From the NCBI GenBank assembly GCA_013423325.1, contig BLJB01000151.1:62001-126000 (forward strand): a stretch of DNA of 64,000 nt. The letters are read 5' to 3'. How positions within the stretch are numbered: position 1 is the stretch's first letter; every line of letters starts with the position of its first letter. Source of the stretch: Usnea hakonensis (taxonomy: Eukaryota; Ascomycota; Lecanoromycetes; Lecanorales; Parmeliaceae). Below are positions 10,858-23,587 of the stretch, piece after piece. Made by a program: the position numbers and the translations under genes. The notes under the pieces are model-generated. The model did no database searches and was not told where the DNA came from. It saw only the letters and a list, made by a program, of their open reading frames with translations.

Positions 10858-11542
10858 GGTAAGGGCGAGTGTGGACTGTTGGAGTCGGTGAAGGTGTGAG
10901 CGTGGTTTGAGATGAGGTCTTGATGGCTATTCAGCTCTCACTAATGTGATAGGAATATAGATCCGTGAAAGTGTAATGGGGGGTGCCCAAGATGGTGACG
11001 ACAGCCGGCAATAAAGTCCTTTCGCGCAGCTTTCGACAAGGCTTCCGATGGTCCAAACGTTTGGTTGCAGAGTCCGGAATAGTTCACGATGAGGCTATCC
11101 ACACGGTTCGTATGTTGTACTTGGTTGAACAGCCTGTGAGACAGTTGAATTATTACCTCTACCTCAGAGAATATTTACGCTAGTTGGAAAGCTTGCTTTC
11201 TCTTTTACTCAGTTTATTTGAGAAAAGAGTGCAGGGAGCTAAGCCCCAGCCAATCATATAATCAAATTTGACTTATCCGGAGCTAAAACATACTCTAAAT
11301 TCGCTTTATACCCGAATAGGAAAGTCTCAAGAACTTTTCTTCTCTAAATCCTTTTTACTTTGATTCCTATTCTTCTACATACAATATGATAACAATATAA
11401 AGAGGTAGAATTATAGAGTAAATAATACGCTTTTAAACTATGCCTCATGTAAGAATTTCAACCGCCTATTATAGGTTCTATATTAAAAAGAAGAAAAAAG
11501 AAGGTCTCTCCGATTAGAGCCCCCCGGAAGGGCCCCCGGAAA

Positions 11543-11750
11543 GTGGATTTGGGAGTAGATTTAGAAGTAGATTTGGAAGGGGGGTTTCAGGGGGTCTCCC
11601 CCTGAGAAAAAGAAAAAGAAGAAATCAGTGGATTTGGGAGTAGATTTGGGAGAGAAGAGGGGGGTTTCAGGGGGTCTCCCCCTGAGAAAAAGAAAAATTA
11701 GTGGATTGGGAGTAGATTAGGGAGTAGATTTAGCAGTGGATTTAGAAGGT
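11543..11750 (+). repeat. imperfect 73-85 bp tandem repeat with GC hairpin
   Basis: Three copies begin with GTGGATTTGGGAGTAGATT-like sequence at 11543, 11628 and 11701. The first two contain the same perfect palindrome, CAGGGGG-TCT-CCCCCTG, at 11588-11604 and 11668-11684, exactly 80 bp apart, followed by A/G-rich sequence. Within each copy a shorter unit of about 12 bp (GTAGATTTGGGA) recurs. Origin unknown. Confidence 0.8.
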
Positions 11751-12280
11751 CAAATTCGCCCCTAGGGATTTACAAGCTTTTCACTCCTGGGAAGTCCCAC
11801 GCCCCAGTACATATTATGAATATAGCTAGTACGTAACTGAAAGGAGGTTAGTGTCACATTTCAGCCAGTCAAACGATTACTTCAACTAATATCCAACACA
11901 ATTCATGCCTTCCCATCAAAAGCTTTCCCTCGCTTTCGAGGACTTACCGAGACGAGGTCCATCTGTGTGCCGAAGCTGAAGATGACTGATTACCTTAGGT
12001 GATGGCCAGGCAATGAATGTTACTGAGACGAGTGTCCTGTTCAGAGTTGCAAATTCATGGCAGTGATGGAAAGTCTTAGCGATGGCTGTGGTGTCTTTCG
12101 TTTGATTTGAGTGTCAGAATGAAGTGAATTAAAGCCGATCTGGGCGATAAATGGTGGTTACGTCTTTTGGTGTGGATCTCGCGAGGCTCAGCACGCGTTT
12201 TGAGGGATAGTTGATGTGAACGATGAAATTGATTTTAGTGAAGAGGTGCTAGTAGTACGGGTACATCAGGCGCGATATGC

Positions 12281-12308
12281 TCTCTCTCTCTCTCTCTCTC
12301 TCTCTCTC
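12281..12308 (+). repeat. (CT)14 dinucleotide repeat
   Basis: Fourteen CT units in the 3' flank of the laccase gene. A complementary GAGAGAGAG run lies 15 bp further on, flanked by two copies of tatttccgaga, so the site could fold back. Confidence 0.85.
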
Positions 12309-12541
12309 GACTAAGTATTTCCGAGAGAGAGAGTATTTCCGAGACAGGGAGTGAAAAATCAATTGAAGGAGCGACGCAGAAAAAGAGGGGGGGGGGTAAA
12401 GAATGACTCGAAAAACGCCCTGAACGACCAAGTCCGTACAATTTGGCTGCGTAGAGATAGAATAGCAGACGGTGTCCCCATCGCATGCGCCTATATCCCT
12501 GGATCTTTACAGAAATGTTTCTCGTTCCTTTTCCGTTTCCT

Positions 12542-14523
12542 TTACGGCATGGAAAAGTCCCGCGCAAACATTCTCTTCTCTCCCGAATCGATCTCATCCA
12601 CAATAGTCTTCGACGTGTACGTGTTCCACGCATTACACGTGTTCTGCACCACGGGCGGCAACACTCTCTTCTGTATCAGAGCGTCCTGCTCAATCGTGTT
12701 GATGTACAGTCCACCGCTGACGTGCCACGCGATGTGGCAATGGAAGGGCCACGTGCCAGGATTGTCGGTGTTGTATTGCAGAACGATGTACGCAGGGTTG
12801 GCTGGAGTGCCGCCTTGGACGAGTTGGGTGTCACGGCGTTGCGTGTTTCCCTGGTTCGTGATGACGCCGTTCCATTTCCCGAAACCCTCGGCGAGCACAT
12901 TGAAATTATGGCCGTGGAGGTGCATCGGGTGGGAGGCTAGGAATGTGTTGTAGACTACGAGTCGTACGGAGGAGTTGGAGTTGAAGTTGTAGACGGACCA
13001 TTCTGGGTCAGGGTAGGAGAAATTGCCTGCATTGGCGAGAGGGAGGATAGGGTGGCTGGAGACAGCGGTCAGAATCTATGATGGTCGGTATAAATAGCGG
13101 CGCAAACTTACTTGTAGTTGGCCCGGAAGGTCTGGTTGTTCACGTAAAAGAGGAAGACACCGCTTCCGTTAAGAGCGCCAGTGATGGTGAGATCTTGTGT
13201 CACCGCAGGGTTGCTAGTCGCTGGGAATGGAAAATAAGGAGTGGTCAAGGCGAGGTTGTCCTTTCAAATGTCAGTGCTCTTGTAATTCATGAGGGGAGGA
13301 AGACATCATACATTGCCACATTTGCTGTCATCGTAGGGGGTAGCCTTTGTTTTAGGTACGGCAGTTGTATCGGCCTTTTCATAGTAGATCGCAGCCAGTG
13401 CATAAGGATGACTGGCAGCATCACAGGTAGGACTGAGATCAGAACGCATCCAAATAGCAGAATTCGATGGGCCGGTAGCCGTCACAATAACATCGGTACG
13501 TTGACCAACCCCGAGAGTAACCATATTAGTGACGTATGGCTTGACAGGCACAAAGTCGTTAGCAATGACCGTCATATTAAGGCCGTCAATAGTGAAACGC
13601 TGGATACCCTCAGCGCCGGTGTTAACGAGCCTAAGTCTATGCTTCTTTCCGGAAGTGAACTTGAACTTGGAAAGGCCGGCATTCGACGTGCATTGTTGAC
13701 TTTTATTGGTGAGTTGCGCGCAGTTGAAGCTCATCTTGCCGTTGATCAAGTTGCTGTCAGAAAAGGGGGGAAGTGGATTGGCAGGAGAGGCCATCACTTC
13801 CTCGACAACCTGTTCGTAGGTCGGGTGAAACCAGTCGCTGAGGATGACTGGTCCAACGTCGATATCGTAAGCTACCTGGGATGGGCCGTGGATGACCATG
13901 GCGCCCGCAAGACCGGCAGAGTACTGGGCGCTATAGTGAGAGTGATACCAAGAAGTGCCATAAAGATCCGCAATGAAGGAATAGGTCATACACGTTCCGG
14001 GAGCAATAGGGCATTGATCTACAGCAGGAACACCGTCGTACCAAGGGGTCGTTTTTTGTAGAAGTCCATGCCAATGGAAGGATGTGCCTTCTTCCGGACC
14101 CGTAATTTGGTTGCATACATTGACAGTGATAGTATCACCCCAATTAGCTTCAATGGTTGGAGCTGGGAATGCACCGTTGACGAGGATAACGCTTCGGTTC
14201 ACTCCATCAGGAGAGATATAGCCACGAGCGACATTGAAGTTGTACGTGGGACCTTGGCGTCCTGTGAAAGCTGTCAGCCCAGGAAACTCTGAAGTGAAAT
14301 AGTAATGTCACTTACCAGTGCTGAAATCTGTGCTGTAGGGATCGAAGTTGTCAACAGTCTTTCCTACCCAAGAGATGATCCCGCCGAGTCCAGTGGTTGA
14401 CAGATTTGGGGCTTGGAGCGTCCCTAATAGCGAAGCACCGTTGGTGACAGCTTGTGGTAGCGATGGTACCAGAGAGCTGAGGGCAACAATGCTGGCTACG
14501 GCGGCCGAAGCTGACGCAGTCAT
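12542..14523 (-). CDS. secreted laccase (asco-type multicopper oxidase), 606 aa
   Basis: Four exons: 14316-14523, 13312-14261, 13112-13260 and 12542-13055; phases agree throughout. The N-terminus is a weak hydrophobic signal (Ala/Ser/Val, about residues 8-24). All four copper signatures are present: HWHG (about residue 132), HSHYSAQ, HPMHLHGHNF and HCHIAWHVSGG. Leu sits ten residues after the type-1 Cys, the usual asco-laccase axial position. The C-terminus contains IDSGEKR, comparable to the DSGL/K processing site, followed by a short tail ending FSMP. Laccases oxidise phenols with reduction of O2 to water, outside the cell, for melanin formation, lignin attack or detoxification. Intron 3 is read to the second acceptor (ctgac branch, tccag), because the nearer catag leads to a stop. 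Confidence 0.93.
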
Positions 14524-17500
14524 CTCTGAATGTAGATTTCAGTCGACTTGAGGTTAAGAGTCCCTAGGAAGCTAAAGAGGTGACCAGGGCCGTTGGGGTT
14601 ATTTCTATATCGACGTGAGAGCCGTGAATAAATGAACGTATGTTTTGGAAGCTGTTGAATTTGAAAATATAGATGGTTGACGTTGTTCGTGCTCACCGTC
14701 TACCCCAAGAAAGAACGTAGAAGGGAGGCAGAAGGAATGATACTGGAATACAAAGGAACATCTTCAAAGGAGCGAGGGAGGCTATATATATGCAAAGAAC
14801 TCATTCTTCTCATCAGCAATTCTAGTCTCCGAGTTCGGTCAGGACAAACTTGTCGCAGAGAATGGCACAGCTCGGCTTCGACTCGGAGACCTTCGAACCC
14901 GAATGCTACTAACCTGACCTCGTGGCAAACAAAATAAGTTTATTTTTTTTAGCCTATGGACATTAGGAAGAAGCTGTTGTCAAGTCGGAGAATACGCTGA
15001 CATGGGTCTAGGAGGGCTCGATGCTTGAAGCCGCGCAGCCGCTTGTCTCATGTGCAACCCCTTTGAAGGACAAGAAGGCTACACGTGCCCAACAGGGCTA
15101 GTAGTTGGGCGATGACTGAGCTCGGGCGTAGTAGTCTAGGTGCACCCCATAAGGCAGGGATAATGCAGCTGAACTAATGCAGACTTGTATTCGGATCTTA
15201 CATGCTCTCTGCGGTTCAGCCACGCCTCGTGCTTCCCGGCAGGATTTGGTTCCTGCAGTGTTAGCCTCTTTTCAAGGATCCGTATGATATACAGTAAAAC
15301 CCTACCCGTGCTGACTGCATAGCGGAGAGTCAGTCGGACCTACTGTCTATTACCTATTCTTCTACCGGACTGACAACAGTATAGAGATGAGGTCAATGGG
15401 AATCTGGCTTGGACAAAGTCTTTGAAGAGAGGAGAATGCATTTTAGGCAATTGCCGCGCGTATAGGAAGAAGTTGGTTTCAGTAGGTGCTGCGGAACAAT
15501 AAGAACGGACTTTGACTCGTTCGGGAGCCTCTTCATACCGAATTACCAAGAACGGCTAGCGCCAACAAACGGTGCCACAGCAGTACATTTCCATGTGACA
15601 ATGCCAAAGGTCTGGGAGTCTAGGCGTATTGTAACAATAGCGGAAAGACGGAACGAGATCTTGAATAATAATGGACCACTCGGACAACACCTTTGATGTT
15701 GTTGCTAATAATACGGATTCTCAGACTACAGCCTCATGACAATTAGCATCGTAGATTCAACGCTCACCCGATCTGGTCCAGCTGTTGTGCGGGGACCTGC
15801 GTAGCCATCTGAACGCAAGCATGGCTTCAAGATGACGTTAAATATAGTGTTAAAGGTACCATGGGCTGAGTCAGATTCGCCTCTATTCAGGTTTTATTTT
15901 CTCCCTGGAAGCATCGTGTGGACTACGAACCCCATCGTCAACTTCATAGAGGCGAGGAGTCCGTCTCGTTATGTGAGATCAGCCCAGGCATCAGTCCTTG
16001 GATGAATAAGAGCGAATGGGACTTTTAAGATGATCGAAATTGTTGTTGGTGAGGTGAGGATGACTGGATCGAGATGGAATAAGGGGCCCTTAGGTGAGCG
16101 CTAGACTGGGATATCTCGGGTAGGGCGGAGAGGTGATCTTGGAGGCTACAACCTCGTAATATTTTTATTTCATACGAAGCGTTTTTTTATTAGCGTCTCA
16201 GCTCAAGGTACCTCATGTTACATAAAGTAGCACCAACGCAAGCCCCTTATTCGGCCGCCTTTAGTACCTATCCACTCTATGCAAATGCAGCTTACCGAAA
16301 CCCGTCCTCCCACTTCGCAGAACCCCATCCCTGCAACCCACGAGGCATGCAAGCATATTCGCCACAGATCTTGCCCCTACGGATATATCCTGGATTGAGA
16401 GCTCATTGCCGAAAAGTCATTGGATACCATTCCTTTGGTTCGCTATCCTCTAATGAATATCTTATGTTTGATCGCCATGCATGTCCATGCAGGAATCGTG
16501 AGAGGAGCGTTTCATGTTTCGGAAGATTTTTTGGTGTGAGATGTTGTGTGAGGAGTCTCTCCTGCATCATCGTGTGAAAGTGATGGTATTGCAGAATCTG
16601 GTAGGACATGCGAGGGGACTTTGCTGGTCACTTTGGATTAATTGTCTACTCTTCTCAACGTGTGAAATCAAAGCCAATTTTGGGAGTCAACACTAGGTAC
16701 GAAATACGATATAGCGCCGACGAGTCAGAAGACCTCTATTGGCACATTCTCATAACGTAAGTTACATAGTAGAGTAAAGCCGAAAGCGTTCACCTTTGTC
16801 AACATTAGCGGGCCTTGGATCGTAAGGTATTCAATAATGTTAATCCTTTTAGCGGTTCACATCTTTGAAGAATGATATTCGTTTAGTGCTGCCGCTTCGG
16901 GATGTTGCCGATGGTTGCCTGCGCCGCAGCCATGTGTCAAAACAGCAGTCTACAAGCCTTTACAAAATTGTTTACAACGGGTCACTACCACACTTGCGGG
17001 GATAGAGGGCAGAGGGTATCCGTACGTAGATCACGCTATCGTGGTAGCGAGGATGCTAGTCGGTAGTGTGACAGGGATCTCGGTGTTGGGTTCTCGAAAT
17101 GTCGGAAGCAGCTGCGGACAAGAGCGCAGGATCTCGTGGATACTCAACTCGTATGGATAGATCTTCTCAGGGTTTGGCAGTATGGAGAGTGAAGCTGCAT
17201 CTAAGATGTCCCAGATACCAGGATTCCTCAGTGCTGCTCTCCACATGCTGTGGCTTGAGTTCCTTGCCGAGGCTTTCTCTAGTAGGTTTAGCGCCATCGC
17301 CGTAGTAAAAGTCAACAATATTACCCATCATGACGGTACCAAGTTTCCACCAAGATTGAGGGCGTATTGATCCTTCGAAAAGCTAATCTGGCAATGCCAT
17401 TGCTGTGCACGGTCCATGTAGATCAATGTACGCCAACGTCTGGGCGAATATCAAACATCGTATGCCATACTTCCTGAATAGGCAAGTCCGAATGCTCGCA

Positions 17501-19955
17501 TTAGGCAAAATGTGTTTCACCTGTCCAGTCGGGTAGAAACCGACTTGAGGGGCGCATGAAATTAGACGGTGCATAAGGCTTTCCGTACCGCTACCCTATT
17601 CCTACCTGCAGTATTACTACTGCAGGTACGAGATGCATTCGTGCAATTATGCCGCTCTGGGACTGGCCTAGTGCTGACCTTGTGCTCTTTTAGATTTCCT
17701 TCAAGATGGGTCTAGACGTGTTGAATGAGTGGCGGTTGGAATTCCATATCTGAAAGACATTTAGCACTCTAAAATATCACTTCGTCATTTATGGGATCAT
17801 TACAGTTCACGTATTCGTGAACGGCGCGGCTTCTGTCTTCTTTCAGATCGAATGTCATGATTGAGAGCAAAGAATTGGTAGGGTCCTGAGAGTCGAGAAG
17901 CAAAGTATGAGTAACGATGATCCCAAGTAGACAAGATTGACATCGCAACTGCTAATTCATTGAACATTGGGTTCTTCTCATACGGACACTGTTGGTGCTC
18001 ATCCATAATGCGAAGATAGCCAAGAAGAGCTCATCCTCGTACCGTAAGATGAACAACAATGCCACCACCCGCGAGCTTTCGTTTCTTTCTGGCGTGAGCC
18101 GCTGCCTAGGAGGGCAAAGTGAGGAAAGACGAGCAATGTTCACTTTGCCACCATGCCAGTCCCAAAACACAACGCAGGTTAGTTGAAATGGTTGCAACAG
18201 CCACTCTCGTGGTGTTTTGTGGAATTTATGGCCACCGAACCGCCATTATAGATCTTTCTGATTGATGTTTGCCGTGCACAGATCTCAATGTTTGTCAACG
18301 TTGCGCAATTGCTGCTTATTCCATTGAGACACTACCAAGGACAGCAGATCGGACCACAAGCCTTGGGGTGTCCGCCGGCAGCTGGTGGGGTATCTTCCAG
18401 GCTCCTTTGTAAGAAGGAAGCCTTGGAATACCCCAAATGCTCGAGAGACAATTACGCTGGTCTATGAAAGCGATCAGTGTACCACTGTCGATAGTACGTA
18501 ATGGTCTCTTGCCTTCGATCTAGTCATTCAAAACCTGAAGTAATCCACCAAGACAATTCGTGCAAGTGTCGCGCTGTAACGACAAAAGTAGGCACGGGGT
18601 GAGCATTACAGTGTTAGCAATCGCCACTCCATAGCCGGACATGAGTCAATCACACTCAGACAGAAAAATCCTACGTTGGTTAGTTGATGGAAGCGAGGCG
18701 CAGAAGATAAAATTATCTCGTTGGGGTCTGAAAGTTAAGTTCGATCAGGTGACCTCGGCTAAGGCCCGATGTAGGTAAAATCCGATAAGGCAAAGGACGA
18801 TCTGTGCCACGTGGATTTTCTGCAAGATCGCTGGCCGTCAGCATATTTCCCGCATGCTGACTGCAGAAATCTGACCGCAGCCGTGTTGCATGTTGTCGGG
18901 AAAGAAGAAGGGATTCCAAGAGCTAATTTTTTCCTAAGTATGCACCCCAGGTACTGGCACTCTAGGAGTACCAGGTATTTTCCGACCTTGGCCGAACTCT
19001 GCCGAACTTGCCGAATTCTCCCGAGTGCGCTGCCAGTAATGAACATCACCACCATGACTTCCGCCAAATCTCGTAGGTAACATAGAAACAGTTTGTTTCA
19101 CTTTGGAATGTTTGCCCCCTAATCCCTGCGGCAGAATTTTGGTGAATAGAGATCCCATATCGTGTACCAACGACAACCACCAAAGACCAAGATGACTATT
19201 GTTGGCGCAGTTCTTCGCTACTCTCACATCGCGCCCAGTTTCGAGAACAGCAGCCACGGGCAATCACCTTCCAGGAAATCATATCCCGGCTTCCCAACAG
19301 AAAATCATACCCTCGTCGTAGTCCTTCCTGAACACCACATCTGGGCCCCGCACACAAGACAGAGAGCTGTATTTTCCAAATCCTCGAGGAGCCGAGCTTC
19401 AACGACGCTAGTTGTCGAACATCACTGTCCGAAAGGCTGCAGCGGTCATCCATCTTATGTTGACGGCATTCACGTCCCGTTGTTGAGGAAAGTCGAACAT
19501 ATCTCTTGCCCAGAGCGGTCAAAGAACAGCAGTTGGCAGAACTTCACAGAACGCCCTTCTCAAGTCCTTCCTCGTCGCATAAGCCGTTTGGTCCGTCGAA
19601 TCTCCCAAGAGGTCTCAGATACGAAGGCCACTTCGATTCACTCTATGTTGTAGGCATGAGGATAGTAACGAGGAAGGATAGCGTCTGTACACCGTTTCCG
19701 GCGAAAAGAAAACATATAGGAGCGCTGGTACATAGATGCACGGGAAAGCCTGAGACCTGTCCCAACTGCGAGATGTTATATGTACTGAGGAAGCAGGCGT
19801 ACAAGCTTATCCTCTTCGAGAGAAGTCCTATGTACCAAGGAAGTGGAGATATGTAATCACGAATGATGAGCGTTAAAGGCAAACCGTCGAAAAAGTGTGC
19901 AGAGTGGTATCTTAAAACGCCCATAAAAGAAATCCTACCTTACGACACAATTGCG
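14524..19955. other. gene-poor region of 5.4 kb
   Basis: The laccase promoter lies at its left end. The rest has many short overlapping frames on both strands without start context, splice chain or domain. Composition is ordinary, not strongly AT-rich. Frames at 17031-17318 (-), 18934-19263 (-) and 19196-19522 (-) carry protein-like runs and could be decayed genes, but I cannot name a family. No transposon termini or tRNA seen. Confidence 0.45.
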
Positions 19956-22746
19956 TCAAAACTCCTGTTGCAATACTTTCTTGAGCCCACCACTCTCCAT
20001 TTCATACTTCTCGACTTTCTCTTGTCCAGCCCTATGTGCGTATTAGTGGAAATTCTAGGCCAACAAAGCAGACAAGGGGTAATTGACCATAACTTCCCAA
20101 GCAACCATTTGACCCTTCCGTGAGCTTCTTTTGGCTGCCCTGGTAGACTGCCGAGTAATTTGAGCTCAGCCTCATATTTATCGATGCTTGCTGTCTCAAC
20201 TTTGATCAATTCTGCAAGTATTGCTAAATCCAGCCTTGCCTTGAGAACGTGATCTTGAGTTAATTGTCTGAAGGCCGACGCGTAAACTGGCTTGCCGGGT
20301 TTTATGCTCGTTGGTCGCCCATTGGAAGACACAATGGTGATCATTTCGGCCTGTTCGAGGGCCTGGAGTGTAGCTTCACCTCCAGGTTTGAAAACATCTG
20401 AGAGCAAGATTTCATTATAACGTAAGCAATCCGTAAACGCAAGCGATCTGATCAACACCCAGGCCTGTTGAGGTGTCCATTTCCGAGAGCCACTATCCAA
20501 GATATACATCTTTAATATCTCCGAGGCAGACTGCTCTATAATCTCACGAACAGCTTCTAAGTCGTGTATTAGCGTTGTCACTGATGGTATACACATAGCA
20601 TGAGCAAGAATGAGCAAATCGGAGCAAATCGTGGGGTGCGGCCGCAGTGATACCCACTTTTAGGCGTTTCCCCAGTCTTGACACGTCTTGCAAGGAACTC
20701 AAGGTCGGTCAAGCGTCCCCCCAAGGTCGAGATACAGTCGTCAAGCTGGGCACGTTTTGTCAGCAAGTATTCGGCAGTGGCATTTTGAGACTTGTGAATC
20801 TACTTCTGCTAAGTCCTCGCGCATCTCCGACGGCTTCGGTTTCTTTTCTGGGCCGCCCCCCTCGTCAGCATCAGCGTCCAAGTGCTTGATGACGAAGCGT
20901 TTGGCGACTTCGGGGGAACAGTCTCCTAGAGAGATTTGACGGAACACTCGATCGGGCAATGCTTTGCTCAGAGATTTGGAGAATGAGACATCGTTAGTGA
21001 GGAATACGACGTGCGCAATATTGGCAGTGGTAAGTCCAGCGGCCCACTCTGAGATCTTGTCGTAGACGAGACTGTTCTCCTGGCTTTTATGCAAGAAATT
21101 GTCAAGGACTACTACTGGTCGTTTCTCAGGGTGCGCTTCAAGGTAAGTATCATCGTCGAGATCGGAATCCATGTTGTCCTTAGAACGGTCTTCCAACGCA
21201 ACCTGCTTGAGCGCATTGGCTGTATTCTGCCATATTTTCGCCAATTGCGCGTCCAGGGTCTCCGAAAACCCAGCCTTTGTGCCGATTGTACCCTGCGCTG
21301 CTAGGTCTAGCAAGCTGCTTATGCTATTCATCCACGAGAAGACTGGCCTGTATCCAACCTCAAGAGCGGCCGCATAGATGGTGCTACTGTCACCTTTCGC
21401 TTCCTGAATTGGCTTGCAGTCAATGAGTAACGTGTTCTTGCGGCCTTTAAGTGCCTGGTCCAGCACGAGTTCTTTTTTCCCTGAGCCTCTGGGTCCTTGG
21501 ATGACAATAAAAGTATCTGCGCTCTCCATGAGCCAGGTCTGAATCTGTTCGATGTCGCCTTTGCGATCTTCCCATATTGCAGTCAAGCCTGCATCCTCTT
21601 TACGGTGACGTTTCAGACTCAGAGCATCCGTAGCTTTGGACGCTTGAGAACTGAGCCACTTGTAAATGCCGTTGTCTTCGAAATGAAAGGTGCGCGTGAC
21701 ATGGCTCTTGATGAAGAATGTTCGGATGGGGTCGAAGACAGCCATACTAACCGTCCCAAGGAATGCGAGCAGAGCTGGAATAACGAATCTCGGGTGACCG
21801 ACGAGCCAGTCCCAGATTCCACGCGACCTTCGTTTCTGTTCGTAGACTATCTTAAGCATTGTTCCTTGACTTCCTCCGCCCTCGTGAGCAGGCACCACAA
21901 AGCCATGCATGCAGTTCTTCGCCATGATCGCATGTCTGACCTTACTGAAAGTGAGATAGGCAAACTTGGGAAGATCTTTCGAGTCCGTTGGCTGCGATTT
22001 AATATCTGCCAATTTTCCATATCTTCGGAACTGTGAATAAAGTGTCTCCTGAGATAATTCTTCGGCTGATTGCCCGGGTGATGCGGGTACGAATTCGACT
22101 CTCATTCTAGTATTTGGCCAACGATGCAGATCCTCAACCCACGGTCTGCCCAGAACGAGAGACGTCCTTACGCGCTGGAATGGATTAAACCACGGTTTGA
22201 TGGGATTGTTCTTCAGGAAGTCTTTGACCCTCCTTTCCATCATCTTTGCTTCTTCCCCCGGCGCATGGGAAAATTTGATGAATGCACCACCTTCTGCGAC
22301 GCGTGGTAGGACCTCAGTCACTTTAATGTCCATCTTGCTCGGTATGGCTTTCTCAGCAATTTTCCCGGGATCCGCTGCTGGGAGGTCCAATTTTGCTAAC
22401 TGTGGCATAAATCTTTCAACATCCATGAATGGTAACCACGCCATGAAGTTGAGCTTGAGAGGGAAAATACCTAGGAAGCATTGACTTAGCAAAGCGAACA
22501 AACACGCTGAGATTTCTCGGAGCAGTTACTATCAATGAAGAAGATTCTCTCGTTCTCTCCAGCCTCAATATGCCCAGACTTGTGGTCCCCAGCTGCCGTA
22601 GACTTGTACCTCCCAATACAGACCGGTCGCAGGAGCCCGCGCTGTATGGATGCATGCTTAGATGGATTTGTGACTGTCCAGAGAGATCGCGTAGGATAGC
22701 TACAACCCAGCGGCCTTCTGAGAAGCTTGGGGGTAATTCCCAGCAT
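19956..22746 (-). CDS. YME2: mitochondrial escape protein YME2 (RNA12)
   Basis: Five exons: 22530-22746, 20792-22470, 20658-20745, 20088-20556 and 19956-20031. The product is 842 aa, close to fungal Yme2. An Arg/Ser/Leu-rich N-terminus acts as mitochondrial presequence. The IFPLKLNFMAWLPF block follows the first intron. An RRM-like region spans about residues 200-290, and a TM segment around residues 310-330 is FVIPALLAFLGTVSMAVF. Next come a P-loop (QGPRGSGKKELVLDQ) and a Walker-B-like RPVVVLDNF. The C-terminal part has GGRLTDLEFLARRVKTGETP and EIIEQSASEILKMYI. Yme2 is an inner-membrane protein affecting mtDNA nucleoids and escape. Donors gtctca and gtcaat are non-consensus, but both are needed to restore the conserved frame. 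Confidence 0.92.
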
Positions 22747-22971
22747 GTTGGCAGTTGGGTATGGGCTACACTCGACTATGTAGCATCTTAACTGACCATA
22801 GTAGTGAGTTCCAAGCCATAACGTTGGTGCTGTCGATATAGATGAGATTTGAAAGTCGAAAATGGAATGGTTGAGGATTGCGGAGATTCAGACGCGCCGC
22901 ATTTTTCCCGCGAGTGTCTTCAACTTCCATCACATCCAACCATCAACATCCTCAAATCCCCAACAACAACA

Positions 22972-23490
22972 ATGGTCTGGTTCTCGAACTCATCCAAAGA
23001 TTCACCAACCCTCAGCACCCCCTCCCCGATCCTGCCCCCGCCCCCTTCGGAATCACCCACCCTCACACCCACAGCCCCAACCCCACCGCCTTCCACCATT
23101 CCCCCATACCCACACCTCCCCACAACCATCTCCTGCCGCAGCGCCTTCGACGCCGCTTTCTACTGCCAAACCCTCGGCGGCCAATTCGCAAACATATACC
23201 GCTACGGCAGCCTACGCAGCTGCAGCGAGCACTGGGCCGATTTCTGGTTCTGCGTTCGGACGAACAGGGGTGGGGGCGGGGAGGAGCAGAGGGGGAAGAG
23301 AATTAAGGAGTGGGCGAGGAAGAAGGAGCGGGAGAAGTATTATGGTACGGGGGATGGGGACGAGAGGAGAGGGAGCAGTGAGGATGTGTGGCAAGTGAGG
23401 AGAGTGGCTGTTAGGGGGGCGTTCGGGGGTGATTGGGGGGATTTGGAGAGAGGGATGGGGAAGGAGGAAGAAGGGGATATGCAAGGATAG
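22972..23490 (+). CDS. DUF3128 twin CX9C protein (Emi1-like), 172 aa
   Basis: Intronless ORF from ATG 22972. The first 60 residues are Pro/Thr/Ser-rich. The core at about residues 60-98 carries two exact CX9C motifs, CRSAFDAAFYC and CSEHWADFWFC, separated by GGQFANIYRYGSLRS. This is the signature of DUF3128, which includes yeast Emi1. Twin CX9C proteins are imported into the mitochondrial intermembrane space by Mia40 and often serve respiratory-complex assembly. The C-terminal 70 residues are charged and Gly/Arg/Glu-rich. The gene ends 97 bp before the convergent SepB gene. Confidence 0.85.
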   Translation: MVWFSNSSKDSPTLSTPSPILPPPPSESPTLTPTAPTPPPSTIPPYPHLPTTISCRSAFDAAFYCQTLGGQFANIYRYGSLRSCSEHWADFWFCVRTNRGGGGEEQRGKRIKEWARKKEREKYYGTGDGDERRGSSEDVWQVRRVAVRGAFGGDWGDLERGMGKEEEGDMQG

Positions 23491-23587
23491 GGGAGAGATG
23501 GTGATGGTGTTGGTAAGAGGTGGAGTAGAGTAGATGAATGATGGGCTTGGTCATGATCTTCACGTTATATCCTGGCTTTAGGGAACA

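Larger units (their letters stand above)
10858..12541. other. intergenic with AT-rich tract and short tandem repeats
   Basis: The 5' flank of the F-box gene is followed by A/T-rich sequence at about 11200-11520 and the hairpin-bearing tandem repeat listed separately. A further 800 bp has no gene. The AT-rich block may be a degraded repeat, but no transposase or reverse transcriptase frame is visible. Confidence 0.4.

Noticed and set aside
11200..11520. AT-rich block as a RIP-mutated transposon
   Set aside because: Only 300 bp, with no terminal repeats and no coding remnant; composition alone is not enough.
13078..14061. 327-codon plus-strand ORF
   Set aside because: It is antisense to the laccase exons, which have full copper motifs and consistent introns.
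14820..14910. tRNA-like sequence with a ttcgaa T-loop motif; similar motifs near 28500, 39600, 61540 and 62510
   Set aside because: Neither acceptor stems nor D- and anticodon arms pair at any of these places.
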